DNA of 64,000 bases from Paenibacillus_AQ nitricinens (GCF_052056485.1 NZ_CP183948.1:4898001-4962000), one strand, 5' to 3'. Shown: positions 15,924 to 25,110, counted from the stretch's first letter. Notes: generated by a model not told the origin, from the sequence alone. Numbers and translations are program-made.

Positions 15924-18422
15924 CTATACATCATACACAGGCCATAGTTCATATAATCGAACTTCATGAGGGTTTAATTTACATTTAATATCGAGCGAAC
16001 TTTGGATATCAATCGTCTTCCTCACTTGATTGGGTACAGCCTTACGATTCAAATAGGCCACTTCCTCTGCATCAAGTGTACTTGGTGCACCCATCTCAAG
16101 CCATGTATCATAGGCGCTGCCGTGATCCCGATTTATCGTAGTTTGACGAAGCTTGTATACACCACTTGGTATTCCTTGGATCACAAAACTCATCTCTAAA
16201 TTATTCGTGTCTCTGAAGACGTGATATCGATTCAAAGCGTCAATTCCTAGTGAATCAGACGTACCATACAATCGATCAAAATGACAATAATGGTAAACCA
16301 TCAATTGATAGCCTTGCGACGATTTTGTGAGACAATATCCAGCGCCAAGCTCCATTAGGCGATCACCAAGCTTGCCTAACAGCTCATAAGCATAATAACC
16401 TGGCTTTAGAATTCCATTGCTCGTTACTAAGCCCAATCCACCATGAAAGGGTTCCTCTGCTGGCGGCAGCTCCTCCAGTAAGTCCGTCAAGGACCAGTAA
16501 GCTAAGCTCTGCAGTTCATCTAAATTCTCTAGTACATTCTTCACAATATAGGCTGCTTTATAACAGGTATCGTTCGTCAAATCGCGGTGAAATGGTGTTG
16601 AATTCCATTCCGTTACTTGAACATCAGGCACTTGTGAGAGCTTTGCTTTCAGTTTATCTTTTAACAAATGAATCGTTTCATTCAAATAATTATCGTTACT
16701 TAAATGTATCCAAGATATTGGTTTATCTACTACTCGCTGCTCTCGTACTGGATAACTGTGGAACGATATAACATCGGGAATACAATGATTTGTGATACAG
16801 AAATCTAAATAATGATCTAACCAAGACTCTTGATATACCGTTTCTGAAAAAAGATCTGGGCCCCCCATTTGGAATTTAGGGCAGCTAGCTTTAACAGCTT
16901 GATAAGTCTGAATATACATTTCGCCATAATCTTCGAACGCATCTGGCCAAAAAACTTGCAAATCAGGTTCATTCCAGCAAGCAAAATACCAATGCTTCAT
17001 CTCTTCTTCGCCATAACGGTTTTTGCAGAACAAAAGTAATTGCTCCACGAGCTTTCTCCACTTCCCTATGTCCTTGGGTTTACTCAGATTACTCTTCTTA
17101 TAGAAGAAAGAAGACTCACTACTCGCTAAATCTTTAGGCATGAAGCCAAGCTCAATATAAGGGCGAAGTCCAATGCTTCGTATAAAATCTATTAATTGTC
17201 CGACATAGAAGAAATTAAAAATCGGACTGCCTTGTACATCCTCACGATAAACCATCATCTCATCATCAAATATCCCATGAAACCTAATATGACTAAACTG
17301 GACCTTTACCTGAATCAACTTTAAATGTGTTTGCACTTCACTCATTAAAATTTCCTTCGCCTTGCTTATCGTACATATTTTTCGCCAATAAGGTTTAATC
17401 ACCGTACTCTTACCGGAGAGATGCACCCTAATTTCTTTTGAGACTACACCTTTATCAAGCGTCTTATCGGCTGTTTGCTGATCAGGTGAAGGCAAATACT
17501 TGAATAAAGCCTCATACGCATTCTCACGATCAAAATCCAAGTAAGTTGCATAATCATTTGAAGACAGGTTCTCATGCTCCTCATACCTTTGCAAATCCTT
17601 ACGGTATTGAATCGGTGTTATTTTATAAACCTCCTTAAACACCTTGTGAAAAGATTTCAAACTCGGAAATCCATGGTCCATAGCAATTTGAGTAATGGAA
17701 TGATCCGTGTAAGTAATATCTCTGACAGCATGCTTCAATCGAAGCTGATTGACATATTGACTAAAGGACTTCCCCATACTTTTCTGAAAAAAACTAGACA
17801 AATATGGAACCGATAAGTGTTCCTGCTCCGCAATATCGAACAAACTAAGTGATTTCATATAGTTGCCTTGGATGTAGTTCACGATACTTAACATACGCTC
17901 TGTGTACTTGGAACCAATTCGACTACTATTATCTTCGCGACTCTCTCTGAATTTCCAAAGCAGTACGTAAATTAGCTGGAATAGTAACGACTTTATTTTG
18001 AGCTCATAGCTATAATTTTCTTTGTTATATACCCACATCATTTCGGCTAATAAAGAGCGGATTTCATTAAATTTCTCTTGCTCTTCCTCTCCATATAGAA
18101 AGGATTTGCATAGGAACCTAACTTGATCGATATCGGCAAATTCAGTTTTAATGAATGAAATGGGAATCTGCAAGGCAAGCACCAAATTATTCTCATGGGA
18201 TTGAATGGAATGAATTTCATTGCTGTTGATGATCAAGACATCCTCTTCTTGTAGGGTAAATCTTTTCTTTTCAATATAGACATCGACTTTCCCTTTGAGA
18301 ACGAACAGTAACTCAATGCTGTCATGCCAGTGGTCCTCCACAAATTGCGCATTATGAAGAAATATATTAATTGGCAAATCATTGTTCATTTGAATGCTTT
18401 CATAAATGTAATCCAAAGCCAC
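15924..18422 (-). CDS. AraC-type regulator fused to a GH39 glycoside hydrolase domain
   Basis: An 832-residue fusion. Residues 1-110 form an AraC cupin (FLHNAQFVEDHWHDSIELLF region). Residues 180-280 form the double helix-turn-helix (LSLFDIAEQEHLSVPYLSSFF start, ending KITPIQYRKDLQRY). Residues about 330-830 are a GH39-like TIM barrel with beta domain. The acid/base Glu is E485 (CWNEPDL) and the nucleophile candidate is E605 (QVTEWNST), so both catalytic residues are kept. GH39 enzymes act on xylosides or iduronides. There is no signal peptide, so it is cytoplasmic. The barrel may act on, or merely sense, an imported oligosaccharide while the HTH controls the neighbouring GPH symporter and esterase. 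Confidence 0.88.
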   Translation of the reverse strand: MALDYIYESIQMNNDLPINIFLHNAQFVEDHWHDSIELLFVLKGKVDVYIEKKRFTLQEEDVLIINSNEIHSIQSHENNLVLALQIPISFIKTEFADIDQVRFLCKSFLYGEEEQEKFNEIRSLLAEMMWVYNKENYSYELKIKSLLFQLIYVLLWKFRESREDNSSRIGSKYTERMLSIVNYIQGNYMKSLSLFDIAEQEHLSVPYLSSFFQKSMGKSFSQYVNQLRLKHAVRDITYTDHSITQIAMDHGFPSLKSFHKVFKEVYKITPIQYRKDLQRYEEHENLSSNDYATYLDFDRENAYEALFKYLPSPDQQTADKTLDKGVVSKEIRVHLSGKSTVIKPYWRKICTISKAKEILMSEVQTHLKLIQVKVQFSHIRFHGIFDDEMMVYREDVQGSPIFNFFYVGQLIDFIRSIGLRPYIELGFMPKDLASSESSFFYKKSNLSKPKDIGKWRKLVEQLLLFCKNRYGEEEMKHWYFACWNEPDLQVFWPDAFEDYGEMYIQTYQAVKASCPKFQMGGPDLFSETVYQESWLDHYLDFCITNHCIPDVISFHSYPVREQRVVDKPISWIHLSNDNYLNETIHLLKDKLKAKLSQVPDVQVTEWNSTPFHRDLTNDTCYKAAYIVKNVLENLDELQSLAYWSLTDLLEELPPAEEPFHGGLGLVTSNGILKPGYYAYELLGKLGDRLMELGAGYCLTKSSQGYQLMVYHYCHFDRLYGTSDSLGIDALNRYHVFRDTNNLEMSFVIQGIPSGVYKLRQTTINRDHGSAYDTWLEMGAPSTLDAEEVAYLNRKAVPNQVRKTIDIQSSLDIKCKLNPHEVRLYELWPVYDV

Positions 18423-18618
18423 CGTTCACCTCTCTTCATCCTTTATTTGGTCAAAACGCTAAATAGCATTATACTCCGCAAATTCATTTTTATATAATAG
18501 CTTTTTTTAATTTGGATATATAAGAACATCTCACATTCAAACGAAACATGAAAAAATAAGCCTTAATTTTGCTTAAAAAATGGATATTTTGAATTTAAGA
18601 CCCTCGATATAATTACAA

Positions 18619-18632
18619 TGTTAACGCTTTCA
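18619..18632 (+). promoter_or_regulatory. Consensus cre (CcpA) site before the histidine phosphatase gene
   Basis: TGTTAACGCTTTCA fits TGWNANCGNTNWCA at every defined position. It starts 6 bp after a TATAAT (18608-18613), so CcpA would block transcription start. A clear -35 was not found. Confidence 0.65.
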
Positions 18633-18658
18633 AAATAGATAGTAAAGGGGATATGTAT

Positions 18659-19999
18659 ATGAACAAGAGTTTATCTAAGTTATTTACTGTCATGATGGCT
18701 TTCTTCGTTTTAAGTTCATTTAGTGTAGGCAATGTTGGTGCAAGTGCAGATAATACTGCTAATAAGGAAGATCAAGATCAAGGGATTACTTTCTATCTGG
18801 TACGGCATGGAGAAACGATATTCAATGTACAAGAACGTATGCAAGGGTTCTCCGACTCTCCTCTAACAGAGAAAGGAATTGAAGTAGCCGAGAATCTAGG
18901 CAGAGGCTTGAAGAACATTCCGTTCGTTGCTGCGTACAGCAGTACGAGCGAACGGGCAAGCGACACGGCCGATATCGTTCTTGAAGGCCGCAATCTCAAG
19001 CTGATCAAAGACAAGCGGTTGAGAGAAATCAATTTCGGTGACTTGGAAGGTGCTTATCAAGCAGATGTTATGAAGCATACAAATGTTGCTTCGTTCCAGA
19101 AACTCGATTATACCTCGGTGAACGGCGAGAATATGCAAGGCGTGTTCGAGCGGGCTAAAGCATCGCTGGATCAAATTATTGAAGCAAATAAAACAAAAGG
19201 CGGGAATGTGCTTGTTGTTTCGCATGGCATCACCATTCTCGATTTGGTCATGGGTCTCGACCCGAAAGCCTGGGATATGAGCAAGGGCGGCTTGCCGAAT
19301 TCCAGCGTAACGAAGATTCAGTGGAAAGACGGCAAATACACGGTGCAAAAAGTCGGCGATCAGAGCTATGCGGAAAACGGCCAAAACAAGCTCACGTTCT
19401 ACTTCGTTCGTCACGGCGAAACGCTGTTTAACGTACAAAAACGGATGCAGGGCTTCTCGGATGCTCCGCTTACGGAAGAAGGTATCGAGGTTGCCGAGGA
19501 CCTGGCACGAGGCTTGCATGACATTCCGTTCAGCGCAGCATACAGCAGCTCGAGCGGACGTGCGGTAGATACGGCCGATACCATTTTGGAAGGCCGAAAC
19601 ATGATTCTGAAAACGGATAAGCGGTTGAGAGAAATGAACTTCGGTGACTTGGAAGGCGCTTATCAAGCAGATATTATGAAGCATACAAACGTTGCTTCGT
19701 TCCAGAAACTTGATTACACCTCGGTGAACGGAGAAAACATGGCTCAGGTTTTCGCCCGGACGAAAGCGGCAGTAGACCAGATCATTGCCGATAATCAAGG
19801 GTCGAAAAAGAATATCCTTGTCGTTTCCCACGGCATCACCATCTTGGATTTGGTCATGGGGCTTGACCCTAAAGCTTGGGATATGAGCAAAGGTGGTTTG
19901 CCGAATTCCAGCGTGACGATCGTCGAATGGGAGAACGGCAAGTTTACGGTAGGAAAAGTTGGCGACACCAGCTATTTGGAAAAGGGGACACCTAATTAA
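18659..19999 (+). CDS. Secreted tandem histidine phosphatase (two phosphoglycerate-mutase-like domains)
   Basis: A signal peptide (about residues 1-30, ending near GASA) is followed by two complete histidine-phosphatase domains. Each has RHGE (catalytic His), a second Arg in SERASDTAD or SGRAVDTAD, the acid/phosphate site FGDLEG and the C-terminal VSHGIT. The halves are about 200 residues each and nearly identical over long runs such as TNVASFQKLDYTSVNGEN. ATG 18659 lies 8 bases after AAAGGGG, better than the ATG at 18653. The first domain starts in AT-rich sequence and later parts are more GC-rich. It probably removes phosphate from an extracellular phosphomonoester. Confidence 0.9.
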   Translation: MNKSLSKLFTVMMAFFVLSSFSVGNVGASADNTANKEDQDQGITFYLVRHGETIFNVQERMQGFSDSPLTEKGIEVAENLGRGLKNIPFVAAYSSTSERASDTADIVLEGRNLKLIKDKRLREINFGDLEGAYQADVMKHTNVASFQKLDYTSVNGENMQGVFERAKASLDQIIEANKTKGGNVLVVSHGITILDLVMGLDPKAWDMSKGGLPNSSVTKIQWKDGKYTVQKVGDQSYAENGQNKLTFYFVRHGETLFNVQKRMQGFSDAPLTEEGIEVAEDLARGLHDIPFSAAYSSSSGRAVDTADTILEGRNMILKTDKRLREMNFGDLEGAYQADIMKHTNVASFQKLDYTSVNGENMAQVFARTKAAVDQIIADNQGSKKNILVVSHGITILDLVMGLDPKAWDMSKGGLPNSSVTIVEWENGKFTVGKVGDTSYLEKGTPN

Positions 20000-20009
20000 G
20001 GAGCAATCC

Positions 20010-20043
20010 GATGACTTCTGTATTCATCAGGAGTCATCTTTTT
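20010..20043 (+). terminator. Terminator of the histidine phosphatase gene
   Basis: GATGACTTCTG (20010-20020) pairs with CAGGAGTCATC (20028-20038), followed by T5. Confidence 0.8.
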
Positions 20044-20110
20044 AATGTCCATGGGTATTTACAGGTTCGGAAAAAGTCATCGATGGAGGATACTCCACTC
20101 AATAATGATA

Positions 20111-20149
20111 AGGACAGCCCTCAAGTTGAATGAGGGCTGTCCTTTTTTC
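20111..20149 (+). terminator. Second terminator, shared by the convergent small membrane protein gene
   Basis: AGGACAGCCCTCA (20111-20123) pairs exactly with 20131-20143 and is followed by T6 on the plus strand. Confidence 0.85.
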
Positions 20150-20161
20150 ATTACAACACCA

Positions 20162-20350
20162 TTAAAAGATCCATATGAGTAAGAATATAACTGCAATGAT
20201 TGCCACCACAATTAAAAGATTGGTCACTTCACTCCAAAATCCGGGAACGCCTTGTGTATGATATTTCTGCGCATTGACATCATGGTTTGCTTTATGACCA
20301 CCAGGGTCCGTCGTATTCGAACTAGGTCCTGGATTAAAAAAGTCTGACAT
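20162..20350 (-). CDS. Small single-pass membrane protein, unknown function
   Basis: A 62-residue protein from ATG 20350, chosen because AAGGGG lies 9 bases upstream; the longer frame to 20431 overlaps the neighbouring gene and looks noncoding. The N-terminal 38 residues are polar and rich in Asn, Pro, Gly and His (NPGPSSNTTDPGG), and the last 23 residues are a hydrophobic helix (LLIVVAIIAVIFLLIWIF). I do not recognise the family. It may share a transcript with the nucleotidyltransferase gene upstream. Confidence 0.6.
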   Translation of the reverse strand: MSDFFNPGPSSNTTDPGGHKANHDVNAQKYHTQGVPGFWSEVTNLLIVVAIIAVIFLLIWIF

Positions 20351-20417
20351 AGAAATCAACCCCTTCCCATGATTACCAACCATATTATACCAGTATATTT
20401 CCTTTTTTATTAATAAA

Positions 20418-21050
20418 TCACTTAGCTCCATTCATTTGAGAATAAAAATAAGGTAAGTGTTTCTTTGATAGAGCTTTTTCGATTAGTTCTTGATCGTAGC
20501 CATATTTTTGCAGTGCAGTAATAATCGCTTGTGTCCTGTCGGACCGTTGTCGTCTTAAATTAGATTCCAGTTGTATTTCTAGAGGAACCGTAGGAATAGT
20601 GTACCGTCCGATAGTTACATTCTTACAATGGTTCCAAATGAATCGCCCACCTTCCCATATCCCATCACCATCCATAGAATCAGGAATTCCCGCTGAGTTG
20701 GAGATATGAACGACTTCCACTTTGAATCCATTGATAATCCAACTTCCCTTTGTCCACGAAAAGCCCGAAGAAAAGGTCTGAGTGTATGCAGGTTCTTCTA
20801 AAGAGGATAACCAGTTCTCCCCATGAGGAAGTTCACATTTGTCTATCAGGGAATATTCCTTCAGAAGTTCTGCAAATTGTGCAATCCCTTCTTTATTTTT
20901 AGTATAAATATCAACGTCTCCCGGAGTCATTTCACAGCCCTGTAAAACCGAACCCACCGAGCCAACCAAGATCCATTCTAATTTCGAATTCACTTCCGAT
21001 GAAAAATAAAGCTCACATACCTTTGACAAAGCTGTTTCCCAGCTGTTCAT
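20418..21050 (-). CDS. Nucleotidyltransferase-fold protein
   Basis: A 210-residue protein with the nucleotidyltransferase signature LVGSVGSVLQG followed by DVDIY, giving the two metal-binding acidic residues. A third candidate acid lies in GFKVEVVH. This is the minimal nucleotidyltransferase fold seen in antibiotic adenylyltransferases and AbiEii-like toxins. No kinase or HEPN partner is beside it, so function is unresolved. The ATG at 21050 has only a weak ribosome site. The C-terminal third (RRQRSDRTQAIITALQKYG) looks helical. Confidence 0.7.
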   Translation of the reverse strand: MNSWETALSKVCELYFSSEVNSKLEWILVGSVGSVLQGCEMTPGDVDIYTKNKEGIAQFAELLKEYSLIDKCELPHGENWLSSLEEPAYTQTFSSGFSWTKGSWIINGFKVEVVHISNSAGIPDSMDGDGIWEGGRFIWNHCKNVTIGRYTIPTVPLEIQLESNLRRQRSDRTQAIITALQKYGYDQELIEKALSKKHLPYFYSQMNGAK

Positions 21051-21147
21051 AATTTCACCCCAAATTGACTAGTAAGTTCGAGTACATGAAACCTTAATAA
21101 CCTCAGATGCGTTAAAGAACTATACAAATTCACAGGAGGTTTTAAAA

Positions 21148-21348
21148 ATGAGATACAGTGCTGCTGGCGCGCGAATAACCTGTCCTTGTTGTCAAAACGA
21201 TACCTTTGATCTGGATTATAAACTGCTTAATACAAGCGGAGCATCATTTCTAGGATTTGACTGGGCAAACAAAAACGCTGCAATCCTTATTTGTAAGAGA
21301 TGCACCCATATCTCATGGTTTATGGAAGAACCAACATCAGATAACTAA
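21148..21348 (+). CDS. Small zinc-ribbon protein, unknown function
   Basis: A 66-residue protein with two Cys pairs, C12-P-C-C15 and C49-K-R-C52, spaced as in a zinc ribbon, and an aromatic stretch (FLGFDWANKN) between them. AGGAGG lies 8 bases before the ATG, so it is well translated. Small zinc-ribbon proteins of this kind often bind nucleic acid, but no further assignment is possible. It is divergent from the nucleotidyltransferase gene. Confidence 0.65.
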   Translation: MRYSAAGARITCPCCQNDTFDLDYKLLNTSGASFLGFDWANKNAAILICKRCTHISWFMEEPTSDN

Positions 21349-21471
21349 ACACTACCAGATTCTTCTACATCCTCATTATAAAATATATCTTTAGAACATG
21401 TGTCCTTGAGCTGGATGCAATTGTTCTTATGTATCCAGTTCAATACCTCTCGATACCCATCCTCAATTATC

Positions 21472-22356
21472 TTAATGCTCTTTAGATATCGCTCCGAAAT
21501 ATTCTACAACTACCTCACGAAATTCCAGAGCAGCTTGCGAAATATACCGGCTCTTGTGCCAAATCAAAGCAATCTCTCTTTCCAATTCATGATTCTCAAC
21601 TTGGAGATATTTGATATCTTCCCGTGAATTCCTTGCCGTACTTGGAATGAAGGCTAAGCCAATTTCAGCTTCCACAAGCGCACTAAGCCTTGCAGGTTCA
21701 TCCCCCTCATATACATATTTAGGCACAAATCCAACCGATTGGCACACAGAGTCTATTAAATCCCGAGTTCCATAACCACTCTTAACCCCGACGAACCATT
21801 CATCTCTCAGCTCTATCAAGGATATGCTACTTCGATTAGCCAACCGATGCCCCTTTGGAACGGCTACAAGGATTGGATCGATAAATACGATTTGGCATTC
21901 GATATCGTCCCCTTCTATAGGTGGTGAGGACAAACAGAAATCCACCTCTCCTCTATCCAAAAGTGTGATCATTTCCTGCGTGGTCAGCATCTGCACATGA
22001 AATTGAATATCAGGTCTCTTTTTTCGAAACTCGCGAAGGATATTGGGTAATGTGCTCGCGGTGGTCACCGCTAATTCAAGCGTGTTATGTTCCGGGTGAG
22101 ATAAATCACTAAGCTCCTGCTTTCCCTGCTCCAATTCAAATAAAGCTCTTTCAGCACGGCGAAGGAATCGTCTGCCGAACTCATTCAATCGCAGCTTTCT
22201 CCCTACCCGATCGAACAAAGGGACCCCAAGATCCTCCTCCAAACGTTGAATCGTTCTACTTAGGGATGATTGAGTAACATGTAGATTTCGTGCAGCTTCA
22301 GTCATATGCTCCAAACGAGCTACTGCGAGAAAATATTGCAATTGCAGAAGTTCCAT
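21472..22356 (-). CDS. LysR-family transcriptional regulator
   Basis: A 294-residue LysR protein. The N-terminal winged helix reads MELLQLQYFLAVARLEHMTE, with the recognition region SQSSLSRTIQRLE shown as TQSSLSRTIQRLE. The C-terminal periplasmic-binding-like domain (residues about 90-290) senses the co-inducer. GGAGG precedes the ATG at 22356. It is divergent from the MFS gene at 22468 with a 111-bp gap, the usual layout for a LysR protein controlling its neighbour. Confidence 0.92.
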   Translation of the reverse strand: MELLQLQYFLAVARLEHMTEAARNLHVTQSSLSRTIQRLEEDLGVPLFDRVGRKLRLNEFGRRFLRRAERALFELEQGKQELSDLSHPEHNTLELAVTTASTLPNILREFRKKRPDIQFHVQMLTTQEMITLLDRGEVDFCLSSPPIEGDDIECQIVFIDPILVAVPKGHRLANRSSISLIELRDEWFVGVKSGYGTRDLIDSVCQSVGFVPKYVYEGDEPARLSALVEAEIGLAFIPSTARNSREDIKYLQVENHELEREIALIWHKSRYISQAALEFREVVVEYFGAISKEH

Positions 22357-22367
22357 TTCATGCCTCC

Positions 22368-22419
22368 ATTCATTCCTTCAAATCAATGAGATCATAACAT
22401 GAAATGCGTTGGAATGAAT
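22368..22419. promoter_or_regulatory. Inverted repeat in the LysR/MFS divergent promoter
   Basis: ATTCATTCC (22368-22376) and GGAATGAAT (22411-22419) are exact inverted 9-bp arms 34 bp apart. It is a possible LysR binding region; the left arm lies next to the LysR ribosome site, which would allow autoregulation. Confidence 0.35.
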
Positions 22420-22467
22420 AAACGAATTCAAGTACGATGAAATTAATAAGTAATGGGAGGCTTCATA

Positions 22468-23853
22468 ATGAGTGTTCGCAGCAGGTGGTTAATGATTTCA
22501 GTGGGTTTGGGGATATTATTGAATCCTTTAAATTCTTCAATGGTTTCTGTTGCTATTCCAAGGCTGCAAAATGTATTCCAGCTTGACTATACAGGTGTTT
22601 CCTGGATCATTTTTTCTTTCTACATTGCAAGTAGTGTCGCTCAACCTGTCATGGGAAAAGCCAGCGATTTATTCGGCCGGAGGAAGATATTTCTTACTGG
22701 CCTTGTCGTATCCTTCATTGCAGGCTTATTAGCTCCAATATCCCCGAATTTCGGGTGGCTCATCGTGTTCCGGATTGTGCAAGCCATTGGAACAAGCATG
22801 ATGGTAGCCGTTGGAATGGCCATTGTACGTATTCATATTACGGAGAAACAAGCGACAGCGCTGTCTGTTTTGTCCATATTCCTGTCCGGAGCGGCAGCCA
22901 TTGGACCCTTTATTGGCGGGGTCATCATTCACTGGTGGGACTGGACCGCTATCTTTTTCGTCAATATTCCATTCGTCGTGGCGAGCTTTCTTTTATCTTG
23001 GAGAAATATCCCTAAGGACGAACCGTCAACAACCGTTACCCGCGGGATATCCTTTCGAAATTGGTTTAATTTGATGGATGTGACAGGAATCCTGCTCTTC
23101 ACGATGGGACTGATCGCCTTACTTGTTGGATTGCTCTCAGCCAAATCATCCGGGCATGTCGCATTAGTAAATGTTATTGCCCTACTAACAGGAATCGCTT
23201 TGTTAGGAGTATTCGTCCGGCATGAGTTAAAAGCGGAGTCACCCTTTATTCCTTTGCGTACCTTTGCCAAATATCCGGCGATGACTTTGGTTAATATTGA
23301 ATTTATGCTCGTTAACGTACTTTTTTACTCCCTCTTTTTCGGGATTCCATCTTATTTGCAAATGGTACGGCATGTCAGTGAGTTCCAAACCGGGATTCTC
23401 ATGCTAACGCTAGGATTATGCTCGTTGATTACTGCTCCAATAGCAGGACGCTGGATCGATAGATCTGGCCCCCGGCCAGCATTGCTGGTATCCGCAATAC
23501 TAATGACATTGGGATCGGTGTGGCTTGTCACATTAAATCAGACTTCACCGGTTATCAGTGTATGTGTGGCATTGGCTGCCTTCGGGATTAGCAATGGGTT
23601 GAACAATGTAGGTCTGCAAGCCGCTTTGTTCCAAAGTTCTCCAAAAGAAATCATCGGTGTAGCATCGGGCTTATTTAACACATCAAGATATCTGGGAACC
23701 ATCCTATCTTCCTTGTTGATAGGGATAATTATGGGAGAAAAATTCAACTTTGAGGGATTTCAAGTCCTTGGGATTATGCTCACGATCATTGCATTATCTT
23801 TGGTATTCATGAGTTGGCAGCACCGGAAGTCGGGGGAGTTCAGTAGAAGTTAA
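22468..23853 (+). CDS. MFS drug efflux transporter (DHA2/EmrB-like)
   Basis: A 461-residue multi-pass protein. Motif A appears as GKASDLFGRRKIF, motif C as the AAIGPFIGGVI stretch, and the N-terminal LNSSMVSVAIPRLQ is typical of DHA2 drug:H+ antiporters. The ATG at 22453 overlaps the GGGAGG ribosome site, so I chose ATG 22468 (MSVRSRW). The divergent LysR protein probably controls it. It is followed by a short noncoding stretch and a bidirectional terminator. Confidence 0.9.
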   Translation: MSVRSRWLMISVGLGILLNPLNSSMVSVAIPRLQNVFQLDYTGVSWIIFSFYIASSVAQPVMGKASDLFGRRKIFLTGLVVSFIAGLLAPISPNFGWLIVFRIVQAIGTSMMVAVGMAIVRIHITEKQATALSVLSIFLSGAAAIGPFIGGVIIHWWDWTAIFFVNIPFVVASFLLSWRNIPKDEPSTTVTRGISFRNWFNLMDVTGILLFTMGLIALLVGLLSAKSSGHVALVNVIALLTGIALLGVFVRHELKAESPFIPLRTFAKYPAMTLVNIEFMLVNVLFYSLFFGIPSYLQMVRHVSEFQTGILMLTLGLCSLITAPIAGRWIDRSGPRPALLVSAILMTLGSVWLVTLNQTSPVISVCVALAAFGISNGLNNVGLQAALFQSSPKEIIGVASGLFNTSRYLGTILSSLLIGIIMGEKFNFEGFQVLGIMLTIIALSLVFMSWQHRKSGEFSRS

Positions 23854-23858
23854 ATTGA

Positions 23859-23931
23859 TTAATTACTAATAAGTTCGCTGATTTCTTCATAAGTCATTTC
23901 AGTTGTCACTTTCGTTAACTAAAGTTTTCAT
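23859..23931 (-). pseudogene. Possible broken tiny peptide gene
   Basis: On the minus strand GGAGGTG (23937-23943) is ideally placed before ATG 23931, but the frame stops after 10 codons (MKTLVNESDN). A shift of one frame continues as TTEMTYEEISELISN to a stop at 23859-23861. This suggests a peptide of about 24 residues broken by a single-base change, or a chance signal. Confidence 0.25.
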
Positions 23932-23995
23932 TCAAACACCTCCAAATTGTGGGGCTTGCCTAGCACTAGTATATGCTAAAACAACCCTTAAACAA

Positions 23996-24034
23996 AGAAA
24001 GTCTCTATGACCATTCACATCATAGAGACTTTCT
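23996..24034. terminator. Bidirectional terminator
   Basis: AGAAAGTCTCTATGA (23996-24010) pairs exactly with 24020-24034. It lies between the MFS gene and the convergent secreted-protein gene. Confidence 0.8.
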
Positions 24035-24081
24035 ATTTGCAGACTTTTTACTTGTTCCACACTTATTTAATCACAACAACG

Positions 24082-25014
24082 TTAATCATGATGTCCGTGT
24101 TCATGATCCTCTTTCACCTGCTGCACTTGTTTACCTGTCAGGTCAATAGACTCTGTCGTAGTCGCATTGAATGCAGAGAGTTGAACATCCAGACTAGCAG
24201 CCAACGTATGGGAAGCTCCTTGCTCATCCTGACCCACAAACGTAAGATCTAACTGTTGGTGCTGAAGCGCATTGGCTGGAGTGATATCCGCATTCAGACG
24301 GATGCTTTGAATCTGTACGCCGTTCGTCATATCAATGGCTTGAAAATCAAACAGGTTCTGCTGAATAAGATCTTCTGGATCTTTCGAATCTACAGCAGTG
24401 TCTTTACTGGACTCATGATCCTTCTCTTCTGAAAGATTCTTGAACAGAACTGGGGCTAAAGCCTGCATCACTGCCGGAATTTGCGCATTATCAAGCTGCA
24501 GCGAGATATGCTTGGCACCGTCTTTATCGGTGGTAGATGTGAACTCATTCTTCAAATTACCGATCAAAGCATCCATGATTGTCTCTTCTTGGCTACTTAA
24601 CCAAACGGCTTCCTTGAGTTCTGTTCCTGATTCCTGATCCTTCTTATCCTTTATATCCTGCTTTACGTAATAGATATCGGAAGCATCACTCTTCCAGACC
24701 TGTCCGTCAGGCTGACTATAGAGGCTAAGTACATGGGAACCTTGTGACCCGCTAATCTTTACAGCCCCACTAACGGCTTCATTCGCCAAGTTTGCTTTTA
24801 AGCTTCCTTGTGCCTGACTAAGAACACTGCCGTTATCTTTAAGTATCGCATCAGCTTGTACGGTAATACTCTGCATGTTCTCTGCAGTATTCTTAAGTGC
24901 CGCTTTATAATCCTCATACCCAGAGGTTCCCGCAAACGCCGTCAGTCCGGTAGCCAGCATGATAACCCCGCTAATCCCTGCTGCCCCTCCTGTGAGTAAC
25001 CATTTCTTCTTCAT
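24082..25014 (-). CDS. Secreted protein of unknown function with His-rich tail
   Basis: A 310-residue protein with a signal peptide (MKKKWLLTGG start, hydrophobic core, cleavage near TAFA-GTS at about residue 29). The mature part is rich in Gln, Asp and Ser and has alternating beta-like segments (AILKDNGSVL, GSLKANL, HVLSLYS, HISLQLDNAQIP). A charged linker (EEKDHESSKDTAVDSKD) divides it near residue 200. The tail is HEHGHHD, which could bind metal. The build resembles lipoproteins that measure or shield the envelope, but I do not recognise the family. It is monocistronic. Confidence 0.6.
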   Translation of the reverse strand: MKKKWLLTGGAAGISGVIMLATGLTAFAGTSGYEDYKAALKNTAENMQSITVQADAILKDNGSVLSQAQGSLKANLANEAVSGAVKISGSQGSHVLSLYSQPDGQVWKSDASDIYYVKQDIKDKKDQESGTELKEAVWLSSQEETIMDALIGNLKNEFTSTTDKDGAKHISLQLDNAQIPAVMQALAPVLFKNLSEEKDHESSKDTAVDSKDPEDLIQQNLFDFQAIDMTNGVQIQSIRLNADITPANALQHQQLDLTFVGQDEQGASHTLAASLDVQLSAFNATTTESIDLTGKQVQQVKEDHEHGHHD

Positions 25015-25110
25015 TCTTTTTCCTTCCCTTCATTACTTATTTAGTCTTGCATATTAAGCTTAGGTGCAATTCCTAAATTCGTTGTGAAGAGTCTATTAAA
25101 TAAATCTTAA

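Noticed and set aside
18896..19831. Long open frame (311 codons) on the minus strand across the histidine phosphatase gene
   Set aside because: It is an antisense shadow of the duplicated, GC-richer coding sequence. It has no ribosome site and no recognisable domain.
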